DNA of 64,000 nt from assembly GCA_030848705.1 (NCBI GenBank), contig CM061238.1:74300685-74364684 (forward strand), given 5' to 3'. The notes under the pieces are model-generated. The model was not told the DNA's origin, did not search any database, and worked only from the letters and a program-made list of their open reading frames with translations. Positions 11,884-23,544 of this stretch are shown here, in pieces. This DNA is from Heracleum sosnowskyi. Lineage: Eukaryota > Streptophyta > Magnoliopsida > Apiales > Apiaceae. The position numbers and the translations under genes are program-made. Each line of letters starts with the position of its first letter. Position 1 is the first letter of the stretch.

Positions 11884-12952
11884 AAAAGGAGGGGTATGAA
11901 AATGGAGATTAATGAAAATGAGAATGAAATGAAAATTCAAGAAATAGGATGTCTTTGATTTATTCACCTAAAAGATTTGAGATTTTCATTGCACTCAATT
12001 AAATTATTAATTCAAACACTGTCAATTGAGTTTAATATTCCAATTTTCGTTAACCAGGCTCATTACCAGTTTAGCTTCAAACGTAATTTATATAATTTGC
12101 ATTTTATCTATTTAGGTAAGTTAGTAAATGTAAACTAACTAGTCTTGATGTGCTAGTTCCCTTGTCTATCTCGGTCTCGGCACTTTATTAAAAGGGAAAA
12201 CCTCTTCTCTAAATCGTAGGGCATGTCATGGTATATACTATATAATAACAGTATATCACTGAAATATTAAATATAATATCCAGTAAATTGTAATAACTAA
12301 AGTCGCAATTGAGAAGCAGAAAATGATCAATATATGTATAATGTATTGTTAATTTATATTGATATAATCACACAAATGATCAGCATTGAAAAGAATATGT
12401 ACTCTGACACTTTTCCCCGAGTTTAGGTCGTATGATCTTAAAAATTGTATACATAGATACAAAGTACACCTCTTATTTCCACAAAAGTACAAATAATATT
12501 TTCTTTTTTTGCCCCACGTAACTGTCCTGACAAGGATAGGATCAGCAATCTCTATAAATTTTTTTTTGCTAGGTAATTAATTTTATTATAAATAAATTAG
12601 TAACGGAAAATCCATTGAGTTCAAATTAAGGCCCAACACAGTATAATCTATGTAAAATACTTACTTCCCAAACAATTCATACCAATTACGTGGGGTTAAT
12701 TTGCTGGTAAATATCAATTATCAATGGAACTGATCAACGGAGCTTCAAAATATCAATTAAATTGCATGCATTCACATTAAAATATGTATACTATGTATAT
12801 TTTCTTGCCTAAACATCTTCATTCGTCTTTTCTTGGGACTCCGTTGAATTTAATTAAATAATTCGTTGTATATATATATATATATATATGTATAATGTAT
12901 TTATTGAAAACTAAACAAATCAGAGAGTTGAAATTAATTGATTCCATCACTA

Positions 12953-13027
12953 ACTCATGACCGGTTCAGGTCTTTGATATAGGTAGTGGTTAAACTCTCA
13001 CTCTCACAAGCACCAAACAAGCAGTAG
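12953..13027 (+). repeat. Dispersed duplicate block, copy 1
   Basis: Shares ACCGGT or CCGGTT, AGGTCT, AGTGGTTAAACTCTCAC and GCACCAAA, in the same order, with 13540-13610. The blocks are about 590 bp apart in the same orientation. Confidence 0.65.
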
Positions 13028-13539
13028 TTCCCGGCCCGCATGTATTCAACAAAAACTTGTTAACGGTTTATTACCTGGCTAGCTTAGCACGTACACATTT
13101 TAAGTATGGGTTTTGGTCCCTGATCATTGATGTTTATAATCATTTATCCGCAAAAAAATCTCGTGAATATATTTAACATAAGAAATTGATGCAAATGCAG
13201 TGATCACGTCACTCTATCCACACTTAAATTTTTTATTTTAAAATTCTTATTATTCACAAAAAATTGTCGTTGATACATGATTTGTCAACTATTGATGCTT
13301 GTGGTTGTCCAACAACACTCTTTAAATATATATGTTATATTTAGAAGTGTGCCCTCTGATCTCCAAAATTTTCGAGCTTGTAAATAATTAATGGCCACGG
13401 ATTATTTTTCAATGTATCTGCATGCCTAATGTATTGACATTTAAATAAGAACCTTTAAAATATGTTCTACCTACACAGCTTAATTTGTCTTTTATTCAGG
13501 CCTGTGGGAAATAATTAAGATTAAATTCATTCCCTAAAT

Positions 13540-13610
13540 AACCGGTCTAGGTCTCTGCAACTACAGTGGTTAAACTCTCACCCTCATATGCACCAAAGCA
13601 GCACCGCCTA
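13540..13610 (+). repeat. Dispersed duplicate block, copy 2
   Basis: Second copy of the block at 12953-13027, with the same word order. Similarity may continue beyond it (AACTTGT about 35 bp downstream in both). Confidence 0.65.
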
Positions 13611-14080
13611 GTTTATATATACAGAAACTTGTGTAGCAAGCATACATATTCACGGTAGCAATGAAGAGAGAATTTATTATATAAAGCATTCCAAAAATAT
13701 TCATAATATATATTTTTATCACATTTTTTATTAGATATGATTATAAATTTTAATTATTAAATCAAAAAACAAAATTAAAATACTTTTTTTAAAAAAAATA
13801 ATTAAAAATTAGACAAATAATCCAAAGTGATTCTACAACAGAATTAAATCTATCCAAAATGATTCTGTACCAGAATCAAATTTAAAATCAATGTTTTTAT
13901 TCAAATTTTAAATATTAATTTTTTTATAAAGTCTGTATATATATGCTAATATTCTAAATTAGAATCATATTATATATTTTATATAAAAAAAATTAAAATT
14001 ATTTATTGAGATTCTATAATAGAATATATGGTTCTCCCTCATTCTCTAAATAAGATAGAAGAATGGCCTACATATCTATG

Positions 14081-15285
14081 TATATTATATTATTAACCAT
14101 TAAAAGTTTTAACGGTGTGGTATTCTGTTTTCGTACTTAGTGTTTTTATTTATTTATACTTTTCTTATTTATGAATTTTTTTTATTAAATAATAACAATA
14201 TCTATTTATAATCAATTATCTTTTTTAGCTAAACATATTACGTTTTCTATTTTTTTTAACAAAATTCTCTCTTTTTTCAAAAATATCACAAACAATTAAC
14301 ATTTTTAACTAAAACATGTTATTTTTTATATTTTCCTTACAATTTTTTTTTTCAAAAATATCATGAACAAACTTTTACTTAATTAATAAAATATAATAAC
14401 ATAAATAATAAAATAATAATTATTAAAAATAATATGTACATCAAACGATTTTAAGATAATACATTAATCTATACTATTATATTAAAGACGAAACATTGAA
14501 AGTTTTGTAGTCTGGTCATGAAAATTTTTGTAGTCTGGTCACTCCATTCATAGCCGTTAGATATTTTTTGATCAAATCATTGAGAATCGTTAGATAAAAT
14601 ATTAAAATTAGTATATAGAATATCTTTTCTATTTTTCCTAACTAAAACATCTCATTTTCCAAAAATATCACATACAGTTTCATTTAATAAAATAACATAA
14701 TAAGGTTATAATTGCTAATAAATAACTCATTACCATTTTTAGCCAAAGTGTATATATTTTTTATATTTTTTAACTAAAATTTCTACTTTTCTATTTTTTT
14801 CTAAATAAAACCTCTAATTTTTCAAAAATATCACGAATAGTTCTATTTAATAAAATAAAATAATAATATTATAATTATTAATAACTAACCGATTAGCTTT
14901 TTTTTTCAAAATGTATATTTTTTTTTATATTTTCTAACTAATAATTCTCTTAACTAAAACCTCAAAAATATCATGGGCTATTCCATTTAGTAGCATAAAA
15001 TACTAATATTATGAATATATCTCTCTATGTATACTATATTATCAAAGACGAAACATTGAAAGTTTTGGTACCTGTTTTTTTTACCTATTTTTCGATACGA
15101 TATTTACCTTATTTAATTATTTATTTAGTTATTATAATCAGTTACTCTTTAAATTAAATTATATTACCATTTTTTTCTTAAAAAATCAGGAGCAATTTCC
15201 TTTTCAGCTAAAACATGTTACTTTTTCTATTTCCTTTGCTAAAATCATTCATTTTTCAAATATATCACGAGAAAACCCTTACATA
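14081..15285 (+). mobile_element. Helitron-like fragments (host of the nested Helitron)
   Basis: Related 5'-type starts occur near 14081, at 14468 (A|TCTATACTATTATATT followed by AAAGACGAAAC) and near 15025-15031. Each is followed by the same AT-rich body with AAAATATCACG words. The piece ending at 15285 continues after the insertion at 18048: both sides match the uninterrupted version at 18700-18760. No Rep/helicase frame. Confidence 0.65.
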
Positions 15286-18047
15286 TCAATACTATTATAT
15301 AAAGGAGAAGACGGGGGCGGTGAGGTGGCGCTCTCAGATCGCTTCGTTCTATTTTTGTAATTTTCTCAATTTTTTGAATTAATAATATTAAAAATTCGAA
15401 AAAATCTCAATTACCTTTTAAATACTTACTAATAGAGGAAACATATAATATTTTTGCATTTAAAATCTCTACTAATGGAGAAAGTAAATATACAATAGAT
15501 ATTTACTAATGGAGGAAACTAAATATCACTAATGGAAGAAACTAAATATTCAATTATAATATTCTTGCCTTCAAAATATCTAAATTAGAAAAAAAAAGTG
15601 TATTACCTTACATTATTTTGAACTTTCCTCTATTATTATCTAAATATTCTCATAATATGTTTTTAATGAAATTACTATCTTAACATACTGCTCTCCTAAA
15701 CTTTTTTTTTATGTAATATAATAGAAAATACATGAACATTTTGGTAAATAAGAAGTTAATAAATTATCAATTACCTTTTAAATACTTACTAATAGAGGAA
15801 ACATATAACATTTTTGCATTTAAAATCTCTACTAATGGAGAAAGTAAATATACACTAGATCATTACTAATGGAGGAAGCTAAACTAAATATTCAATTATA
15901 ATATTCTTGCCTTCAAAATATTTAAATTAGAAAAAAAAAGTGTATTACCTTACATTATTTTGAACTTTCCTCTATTATTATCTAAATATTCTCATAATAT
16001 GTTTTTAATGAAATTACTATCTTAACATACTGCTCTCCTAAACTTTTTTTTATGTAATATAATAGAAAACACAGGAACGTTTTGGTAAATAAGAAGTTAA
16101 TAAATTAGATTGGTCTTGCATAAGAAATTAAGTAATTAATACCAAAAACTAGAAAAAATCTCAATTGCCTTTTAAATATTTACTAATGTAGGAAACTAAA
16201 TATACAATTTCAATATTCTTGCATTTAAAATCTCTACTAAGAGAGGAAAATAAATATAATAGTCTTGTATTTAAAATCTCTACTAATAAAGAAAGTAAAT
16301 ATACAATAGATCTTTACTGATGGAGGAAACTAAATATCACTAATGGAGGAAACTAAATATCCGATTATAATATTCTTGCCTTCAAAATATCTAAATTATC
16401 AAAAAAAAGTGTATTACCTTACATTATTTTAAACTTTCCTCTGTTATTATCTAAATATTATCATAATATTTCTTTTCAAATGAAATTAACATCTTAACAT
16501 TCTCTTCTCCTAAAATTTCTTCTTTTATTATGTGATATAATAGAAAATAAAGGAACGTTTTGGTAAATAAGAAGTTAAGAAATTAGATCGGTCTTGCATA
16601 AAAAATTAAGTAATTAATACCAAAGATTAGAAAATATCTCAATTGCCTTTTAAATATTTACTAATGGAGGAAACTAAATATACAATTTCAATATTCTTGC
16701 ATTTAAAATCTCTACTAATGGAGGAAAGTAAATATAATATTCTTGCATTTAAAATCTCTACTAATGGAGAAAGTAAATATACAATAGATCTTTACTAATG
16801 GAAGAAACTAAATATTACAAATGGAGGAAACTAAATATTCAATTATAATATTCTTGCCTTCAAATATCTAAATTCAAAAAAAAATGTATTACTTTACATT
16901 ATTTTGAACTTCCTTTTATTATCATATAGATATTCTCATAATATTTCTTTTCAAATAAAATTACCATCTTAACATTTTGTTCTCCTAAATTTCTTTTTAA
17001 TGTAATATAATAGAAAATACAAGAACATATTGGTAAATAAGAAGTTAAGAAATTAGATCGGTCTTGCATAAGAAATTAAGTAATTAATTTGTAAATAATT
17101 AATTACCTTTAATACTTTCATACAAACAGCTAATTAATAGTATAAATATACACCGTTAATTGTCTACTGCAATTTTTCATAATGCAGGATCATATTAAAA
17201 TCTTTGACAAGACAAGTTATTTGCTATTAGTGCTGATTGAGTTAAGACATGGATTAATAAGTAGAGGGATTCAGTTAATCAGTTAAAATAATAGGCCGAG
17301 TAAGGTAATTTTCATGTACATTAAGTTGTGAATTGATTTATATGTTTATGTGTGTACGTTATTAGTTTTGAATTTATAGTTAAAAGTTGATACACCTGTA
17401 TACAAGGTAACTCGAAAGAAAGTGGAGAATTCATCATGTCTTCAAAAACAAATTTCATCACTGTTTTTTAACGTTTAGATAGTTATTGCTCTAATTTTTA
17501 TGAGAAAAGATTATATCTTTTAGTAAAATATTTTCTGTAATTCATACACGAAAATTCAAAGATAAAAATTGTATATTAAGAAATTTATAGTGTATGTATT
17601 TCGAAAATATCATGTTAAGATTTATTCGACTGAAGAATTTATTTAATGTGTGCATTTTTAACAAAATTCAATAAGTCGGTGCATCTATAACAAAAGTCAT
17701 ACAAGAATAAGAAACATTGAGAAGAGGTCATTAATTTTTTTTTTTAAAAGGCAGAGGTTGTTGTTTTTGTTGTTATTTGTTTTGACAAAAAGGGATCATT
17801 ATTAATAAAAAATTCTCCCAGCAACAAAAAGGATGTTTGTTCATATTTTTTGATTTTTTTTCTTACCGGGAGTAGATTTGGAGGTAGTGAAGATTTTAAT
17901 AGCTCTGAAAGTATAATAATTCAAAAAAAAAATTAATTTTATATTAGAAATATTATTATATTTAAAAACGTATTTTGTAGAATATTTTTTGAGAAAATTT
18001 AGAGATATTATTATAAATCCGCTGCGAAGCGCGGCTTAATAAACTAG
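15286..18047 (+). mobile_element. Non-autonomous Helitron, 2.76 kb, inserted in another Helitron
   Basis: Begins TCAATACTATTATATAAAGG at 15286 after an A, and ends CTAG at 18047 before a T, the expected A|T insertion site. A GC-rich hairpin (CCGCTGCGAAGCGCGG, 18019-18034) lies about 10 bp before the end, as in Helitron 3' termini. Inside are four diverged tandem units (15400-17060). No RepHel protein is encoded, so it must depend on another Helitron. Confidence 0.8.
15400..17060 (+). repeat. Diverged tandem repeats inside the Helitron
   Basis: Units begin with CTCAATTACCTTTTAAATA (or close variants) at about 15408, 15767, 16159 and 16638, so the period rises from about 360 to 480 bp. Each includes ACTAATGGAGGAAAC-type words repeated several times, TATTCTTGCCTTCAAA and a TTGGTAAATAAGAAGTTAA block. 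Later units gain extra short copies, consistent with growth by unequal exchange or rolling-circle slippage. Confidence 0.75.
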
Positions 18048-18419
18048 TTTACTTTAAAATCTATTTTAATACTTTTATTTGACAATTACATTTTTCAACT
18101 AAAACATGTCACATTTTCTATTTTTCTTACTAAACCCCCTCTTTTTTCAAAAATATCACGGACAAATCGTTACTTTTATATTTTAGAATTCAACAAAAAC
18201 ACGTTACTTTCTATTTTTATTACTAAAACCCCTCTTTTTTTCAAAATATTGCGGACAAACCGTTACTTATTTATTTTAAAATTCATTTTAATACTTTTAA
18301 TTATTTTAAAATGTTTAACACGCCTACTTATTTTTTTTAATAAATGTAATTAATAAAATATAAATATTAAAATTAACAATTATTAAAAACAACCCGTGCA
18401 TCGTACGGGTTTTAAGCTA
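18048..18419 (+). mobile_element. 3' end of the interrupted Helitron-like element
   Basis: Continues the sequence broken at 15285. It ends with hairpin CCCGTGCATCGTACGGG (18393-18409) and TTTTAAGCTA, the 3' terminus of this Helitron family. Confidence 0.7.
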
Positions 18420-19283
18420 TATTATTAAAGACGAAATATTAAAAGTTTGGTAGTCGGATAGACAGACGGTCGGTACTTAGTGATTTTACTTAATTACCCT
18501 TACTTTTTTTTTTTAAAACTATCACTAAATAATAACATTATTTATAACCAATTACCTTTTCAGCTAAAATACATTACTTTTTTTATTTTTATTTTTCTTA
18601 CAAAATCCTCTCTTTTTTTTAAAAAAACACGGGCGATTATCTTTTTTAACAAAAACATGCTACTCTTTCTATTTTTTCTTACTAAAATCCCTCATTTTCC
18701 AAAAATATCACGGGCAAATCCTTACTTATTTATTTTAAAATCTATTTTAATATTTTTAATTATGTTACTTTTTCTATTTTTTCATTTTCTAAAAAAATTA
18801 TTATTAAATAATAACATTTTTATAACCAACTACCTTTTTAGCTAAAATACATTATCTTTTCTAACAAAATCTTCTCTTTTTCTAAAAAAATCATGGGCAA
18901 TTACCTTTATCAACTAAACCATGTTACTCTTTCTGATTTTTCTTTACTAAACCCCTCATTTTTCAAATATATTTCGGACAAATCCTTACTTATTTATTGT
19001 GAAGCCTATTTAAATACTTTTAATTACGGACATTTACCTTTTCAGCTAAAACATGTTACTTTTTCTATTTTTCCTTGCTAAGACCCATCCTTTTCCAAAA
19101 ATATCACGGGCAAACAGTTATTAATTTATTTTAAAATCTATTTTAATACTTTTAATTATTTAAAAAAGTTTAACACGGATACTTATTTTTTTAACAAATG
19201 CAGATTAATAGAATATTAAAACACAAATAATAAAAATAATAATTATTAATAATAATCCGTGCATCGCACGGGTTTTAAGCTAG
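18420..19283 (+). mobile_element. Second Helitron-like copy, head-to-tail
   Basis: Starts directly at the previous terminus with TATTATTAAAGACGAAAT-like 5' sequence. It ends with hairpin CCGTGCATCGCACGG (19257-19271), TTTTAAGCTAG and a following T. The AT-rich body repeats the words AAATCCTTACTTATTTATT and TTTTCAGCTAAAACATG. Non-coding; frames here are low-complexity Phe/Leu/Ile artefacts. Confidence 0.7.
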
Positions 19284-19360
19284 TACCTAATTAAAATCCT
19301 AAGTCAATATTCCATGGCTTGACGGTTTATGTAATACCTAGCGCCTCGATAAGAAAACCT

Positions 19361-19414
19361 ATCTAACTAGCTGTTGTTTTTTTTTTTTTTGACAAAATCT
19401 AACTAGCTGTTGTT
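19361..19414 (-). repeat. 18-bp direct repeat flanking a poly(T)-GACAAA insert
   Basis: ATCTAACTAGCTGTTGTT occurs at 19361-19378 and 19397-19414 around a T run and GACAAA. This is what an extremely 5'-truncated A-tailed retroposon would leave on the minus strand. Confidence 0.55.
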
Positions 19415-19504
19415 GATTTAAGGCTTTGAATGTTTCGTAATCCTCATGTTTGCACTCCGTCCTACCCGGCAGTTACCATTTGAATTAGACATGAAATTTA
19501 AGGA

Positions 19505-19779
19505 AAATAGGTCGGTGCCTAATTACATGTTCATTTTACTTTTCTAGAAGTCAAATTGACTAATTTTTGACCAAATGTTATAAATAATCTATTTATTATT
19601 TTTAAAAACTGAAAGTTACATTTGAAAATAGATCAAAAGTACTTTTTAAAGATATAATTTTTTTAATTTTTTTCAATTATCTTATACATGTAAAATTCGG
19701 TCAAAATTTGATCAATTTGACTTGTCAAAAGTCAAAATGGACATGTAATTAGGGACATGTAATTAAGAACGAAGGGAGT
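19505..19779. mobile_element. Degenerate Stowaway-like MITE
   Basis: Inverted arms: CTAATTACATGTTCATTTT near 19520 pairs with the inverse near 19728-19755, with GTCAAATTGAC-type words in both. The right end is GAAGGGAG followed by TA. The left tip is eroded. Confidence 0.5.
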
Positions 19780-19987
19780 AAAGTAATGGAAAAGAGTAAA
19801 GAAAAGAAGTAAAGTGGTGGGACTCGTCAATATTTAAAGTATAAAATAAGTAAATAGGAGGAAAGTAGTGGAAGTAGTTGATTTTTTATATTATAAAATT
19901 TTACTATTTTAGGAAAGTTTTGGAATGTAAAAAATTGGATGGGACATCCAAAAAAAAGTATAAAGAAATGATTGGGACATAGAAGTA

Positions 19988-20304
19988 CTCCCTCTGTCCC
20001 ATTCATTTCTATACAGTTTTCATTTTGGGATGTCTCTTTCTTTTCTATACATTTCAAAAATAGTAATTTTTAATAATATAAACACTATTACATCCACTAT
20101 TTTCTCTACTATCTCTATTATATAATAATATAAAACACTATTACACCCACTACTTTCCTCCACTATCTCAAATTTATTATTAAATATTGATAGGTCCACC
20201 ACTTTGTCCACTTTGTCAACTTTTTATCTAATTTTACTAATTTTTTATATTTTCTTGGTCTTCATGCCTACCTCCATGTATATAATTGGGTGGGACGGAG
20301 GGAG
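19988..20304. mobile_element. Stowaway-like MITE A (317 bp)
   Basis: Ends CTCCCTCTGTCCCA and TGGGACGGAGGGAG form terminal inverted repeats and are flanked by TA on both sides (19986-19987, 20305-20306). No coding capacity. Confidence 0.85.
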
Positions 20305-20348
20305 TAGTATACAAGAGTTTACTCTGTTAAGTGTTAGCTATCTATATA

Positions 20349-20583
20349 CTCCCTCCGTCCCAAAATAAGTGTCGCTTTGACTTTCTGCACGTATTTTAAG
20401 GTACGAAAAAAAGTGACTTCCACTAATTATTTTTTAGATTATCTTTTTCTGAATAAAAATTTAAATGCTATATTTTTATTCAGAAAAAGAAAATTTTAAA
20501 AATAATATATGGAAGTCGTTTTATTTTGCACCTTAAAATACGTGCAGAAAATCAAAGCGACACTTATTTTAGGAAGGAGGGAG
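20349..20583. mobile_element. Stowaway-like MITE B (235 bp), long hairpin
   Basis: The left arm begins CTCCCTCCGTCCCAAAATAA and its inverse forms the right end. Arms of about 55 bp pair almost perfectly (GTGTCGCTTTGA, TGCACGTATTTTAAGGT). TA duplicated at 20347-20348 and 20584-20585. Confidence 0.9.
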
Positions 20584-21372
20584 TACACTGATAAAGTCTC
20601 AAAATTTTGAAGCCTTTTAATTTTGGAGGTTTAGGGACACTAAACACGGTTTTTATCTACCTCATTTAATGGCCTATTCTCATGACCTATTTAAGTTGAA
20701 CACATATGCTAACATAAATTTCTCGTTTTTCAGCAAGAGACGAGATATATATCTACATGCCGAGGGACGGAATTGATATGCCGAGGGACGGAACCAGGGA
20801 AGAAATTGGAGGGGCAAAAATTAAGAAATAAAAGTTGTAAAGACGAAAATCCAAGAAAAACATTTTAGGTTTTCAAAAACGATACATGAATTTATTTGTT
20901 TTGAAAACTATAAATAGATGAGATTTGTGAATGAAATATATCCGGGTGGACCATCAATCTTTATAAGTTTATGGGGAATCAAATGCACAACATAATAAAT
21001 TTTTATACACAAAACTGAAGGAGGATGTTGAGCCGGCCCTGAGATCGCAGGTGACGATGCTACCGAATCGAAACACCGCTAAAAACTAAATTTCTGGGGC
21101 ACAACAATAAAAAAAATTAGGGGCATAAGTCTTGGTTATTCGTGTATGTCATAAGAGAGATTGAACGAATTGTTTATGATATACATTGAAAACGTATATG
21201 TTTTGAAATTTTCATTACGAATGACTCATGAATGATTTTGTTAACAAAATTGCTAAAAGCATAAATTTTTGAAAATAATAATTGTATAAATTTGATTTGT
21301 ATTATTGATGACACAACATTTTAATTCGCTTGGAACCTGAAAATTCTTAAAATCGATCCGGGAGAATTAGTA
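20584..21372. other. Intergenic DNA, no gene
   Basis: Contains a tandem doublet ATGCCGAGGGACGGAA (about 20757-20796) and GAGCCGGCCCTGAGAT near 21030, a word often seen at ends of plant DNA elements. No partner end was found. Confidence 0.4.
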
Positions 21373-21640
21373 CTCCATCTGTACCAGTGAATTGTATACA
21401 CTGTGATTGGGCACGTAAACTAAGAAAATATATAAAAAATGAGTAAAGTGGTGAGACCTATCAATATTTAATAATAGATTTGAGATAGTGGAGGAAGTAG
21501 TGGGTGTAATAGTGATTTATATTGTTATAGAATAAAGATAGTGGAGAAAGTAGTGGGTGTAATAGTATTTTATATTATTAAAAGTTATTATCATTCATCA
21601 TAAAATAAAAAGTGTATAGAAATGAATAAGACGGAGGGAG
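21373..21640. mobile_element. Stowaway-like MITE, family A, opposite orientation
   Basis: CTCCATCTGTACCA and an inverse GACGGAGGGAG end, flanked by TA (21371-21372, 21641-21642). The interior is the reverse complement of MITE A (AGTGGTGAGACCTATCAATA; GGAAGTAGTGGGTGTAATAG). Confidence 0.75.
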
Positions 21641-22819
21641 TACTTGGTAAAATTTTTGGGGATCGTGACCCTCCCATGCGTGCATGTGCCAGTATAAATA
21701 ATATTTGTTTGTATATATAATTTCATTAAATTTTTGGATGATTATTAATGCCTTGTTTATATTGTTTGATTTTTAATTTTAGCGATTGCAAGTATTCTAT
21801 TTATTAGACAACCGTGCATGGTCATTAATTTCTCAAGGTAAAGCCTGAATAAATGGTTTTAGTATTAAATTTTGGTCTATCTAGCTAGGTAGAAATAGAA
21901 TGTCAAATTTCAGTATAAGATTTTGAAAGAGAGGAGTGAAAAAAGGAAGACTTTAAAAGATAAATTCATGGATCAGAAAATATGCAAACAAAATTGAAAT
22001 CAAGGGCAATAAACTAGCTTTTATCAGTATCATTTACTTTTTGAAATCCTGCAGCATCTAGTGTAAAATCTCAGTATTATACATATATCCGAGTTTGTTC
22101 TCATTTTGGTTTTCTGCACGGCTTCTTAGGTTCTTATTCAGTTCCATTTAAATATTTATAAGTTCTTCAGTTACAGTTAGGTTCCCTGTTCCCAAGTTAT
22201 GAGAGACTATTAAACTTTGAAGATTAAGCTGTAGATAGTCAACTGTTTCTTCGAACCCAGAAACGGTTTGATGTTTAAATATATAAGAAAGTGTTAGCTT
22301 AATATTCTGTATTTGATTAGACTGCTTAACCTCCTGGTTCGAATTGTGCCAACAAAAGAATAACGAACGGATGGTTCATACTAACTAGCTAGCTACCGAT
22401 TAAGTTATACAATACAAAAGTAAACGAGCTAGGAATTCTTACATAATATTTTTCTTTAATTATTTGGGTAAACTATATCATTCTCTATTCAAACTGATTA
22501 ATTTTAAATAACTAATTAGGAAGTTTAATATTTATAGTCTAATAATATATACTTATCCATTCATTCGCTCAATCATATCTCTATTATATAAAAAATTAAT
22601 TAATAATTTAAAAAGATTTTAAGCATTTTAAAGTTTGTATATGATAAAAATAGATTTGAATTACTGCACACACAATAAATTTTGGTTTCACATCACCAAG
22701 TCCGATACAAAACGTATTTAATCCGAGCCTCATTCTCTCAAGTAATGCATGATTGATATCAACAAGTTTGATAAAGAAAATAAATTCTTAAATTAAGAAA
22801 ATAAAAAGTTATCCTAACA
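21641..22819. other. AT-rich intergenic DNA, nothing recognised
   Basis: No convincing coding frame, tRNA or terminal repeats were seen. Confidence 0.5.
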
Positions 22820-23540
22820 ATCTAGCTGATAACTCCAAATCCCGATCTAGTCCTTCCCAGCCGATCTCACGCCTGGAAGCGGTGTCGCTGCGGTTGGGAC
22901 TCTGCAAAACAACACCGGAGGGGGGTTTGGACCCTGGCAGCGCCTCCGGCGTGAGAATAAGTAATGGTTTTGGAAAGGAGGATAGGACTATAGAGAAATC
23001 TAAATATGGAGGGTGTGTGTATGGGTTGAGTGTGTAAAAGAGAATGTAACCCCCAAACCTTTCCTCCTTGGTCTATTTATAGGCCAAGGATTAGGGTTTT
23101 GGGGTTGTACCTGCAATCATGAGCGTTGAATCCTAGTTAGGTAGGATACCTGGGTGATGTTGATGGATTGCACGTGTCCAGGTGAAGGATTGTGGCGTCG
23201 TGTGCCAGGCTCCTGCTGGCGTGTGATTTAAATAGGGAATCATTGTCCCAATCATTAGGTATTCTTACGTGTCGTTATCAGGTGTGGACATCAATGATGA
23301 CCTAGGCACGTCACGTAATGAGGTATAGATTTTCTCACGCAAGAGATTGCCTTTGTCGCCAGGAGAGAATTAAGGTTAAAGCTTGAGCCACAGCCTGGCA
23401 ATGAGTCCGGACTAGTATGTAAGTCATGGTTCCAAGATGAGTCTGGACTAGGAGGTGAGCCATGACTCGAATGGTAATCCGGGCTCCAGGCGACTCCTGG
23501 CTCAGAGATAAGACCGGGCTATACATAGCCTATCACTAGC
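22820..23540. repeat. GC-richer LTR-like repeat fragment
   Basis: This stretch is clearly richer in GC than its neighbours. It contains a palindromic CTCACGCC ... GGCGTGAG pair bracketing 22868-22955, a TCTATTTATAGGCC TATA-like site near 23072 and repeated GAGTC(C/T)GGACTA words near 23401 and 23441. The style is that of a gypsy-type LTR promoter region, but no TG/CA ends or duplication could be fixed. Confidence 0.35.
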
Positions 23541-23544
23541 TATA

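Larger units (their letters stand above)
11884..14080. other. AT-rich intergenic DNA with a (TA)n tract and a duplicated block
   Basis: No gene found. A TA dinucleotide run lies near 12871-12890. A block of about 75 bp near 12953-13027 recurs near 13540-13610, with shared words GTGGTTAAACTCTCAC and GCACCAAA. Confidence 0.5.

Noticed and set aside
18480..18845. Phe/Leu-rich frame of 121 codons looking like a membrane protein
   Set aside because: Low-complexity AT sequence inside a Helitron; the same words recur out of frame in neighbouring copies.
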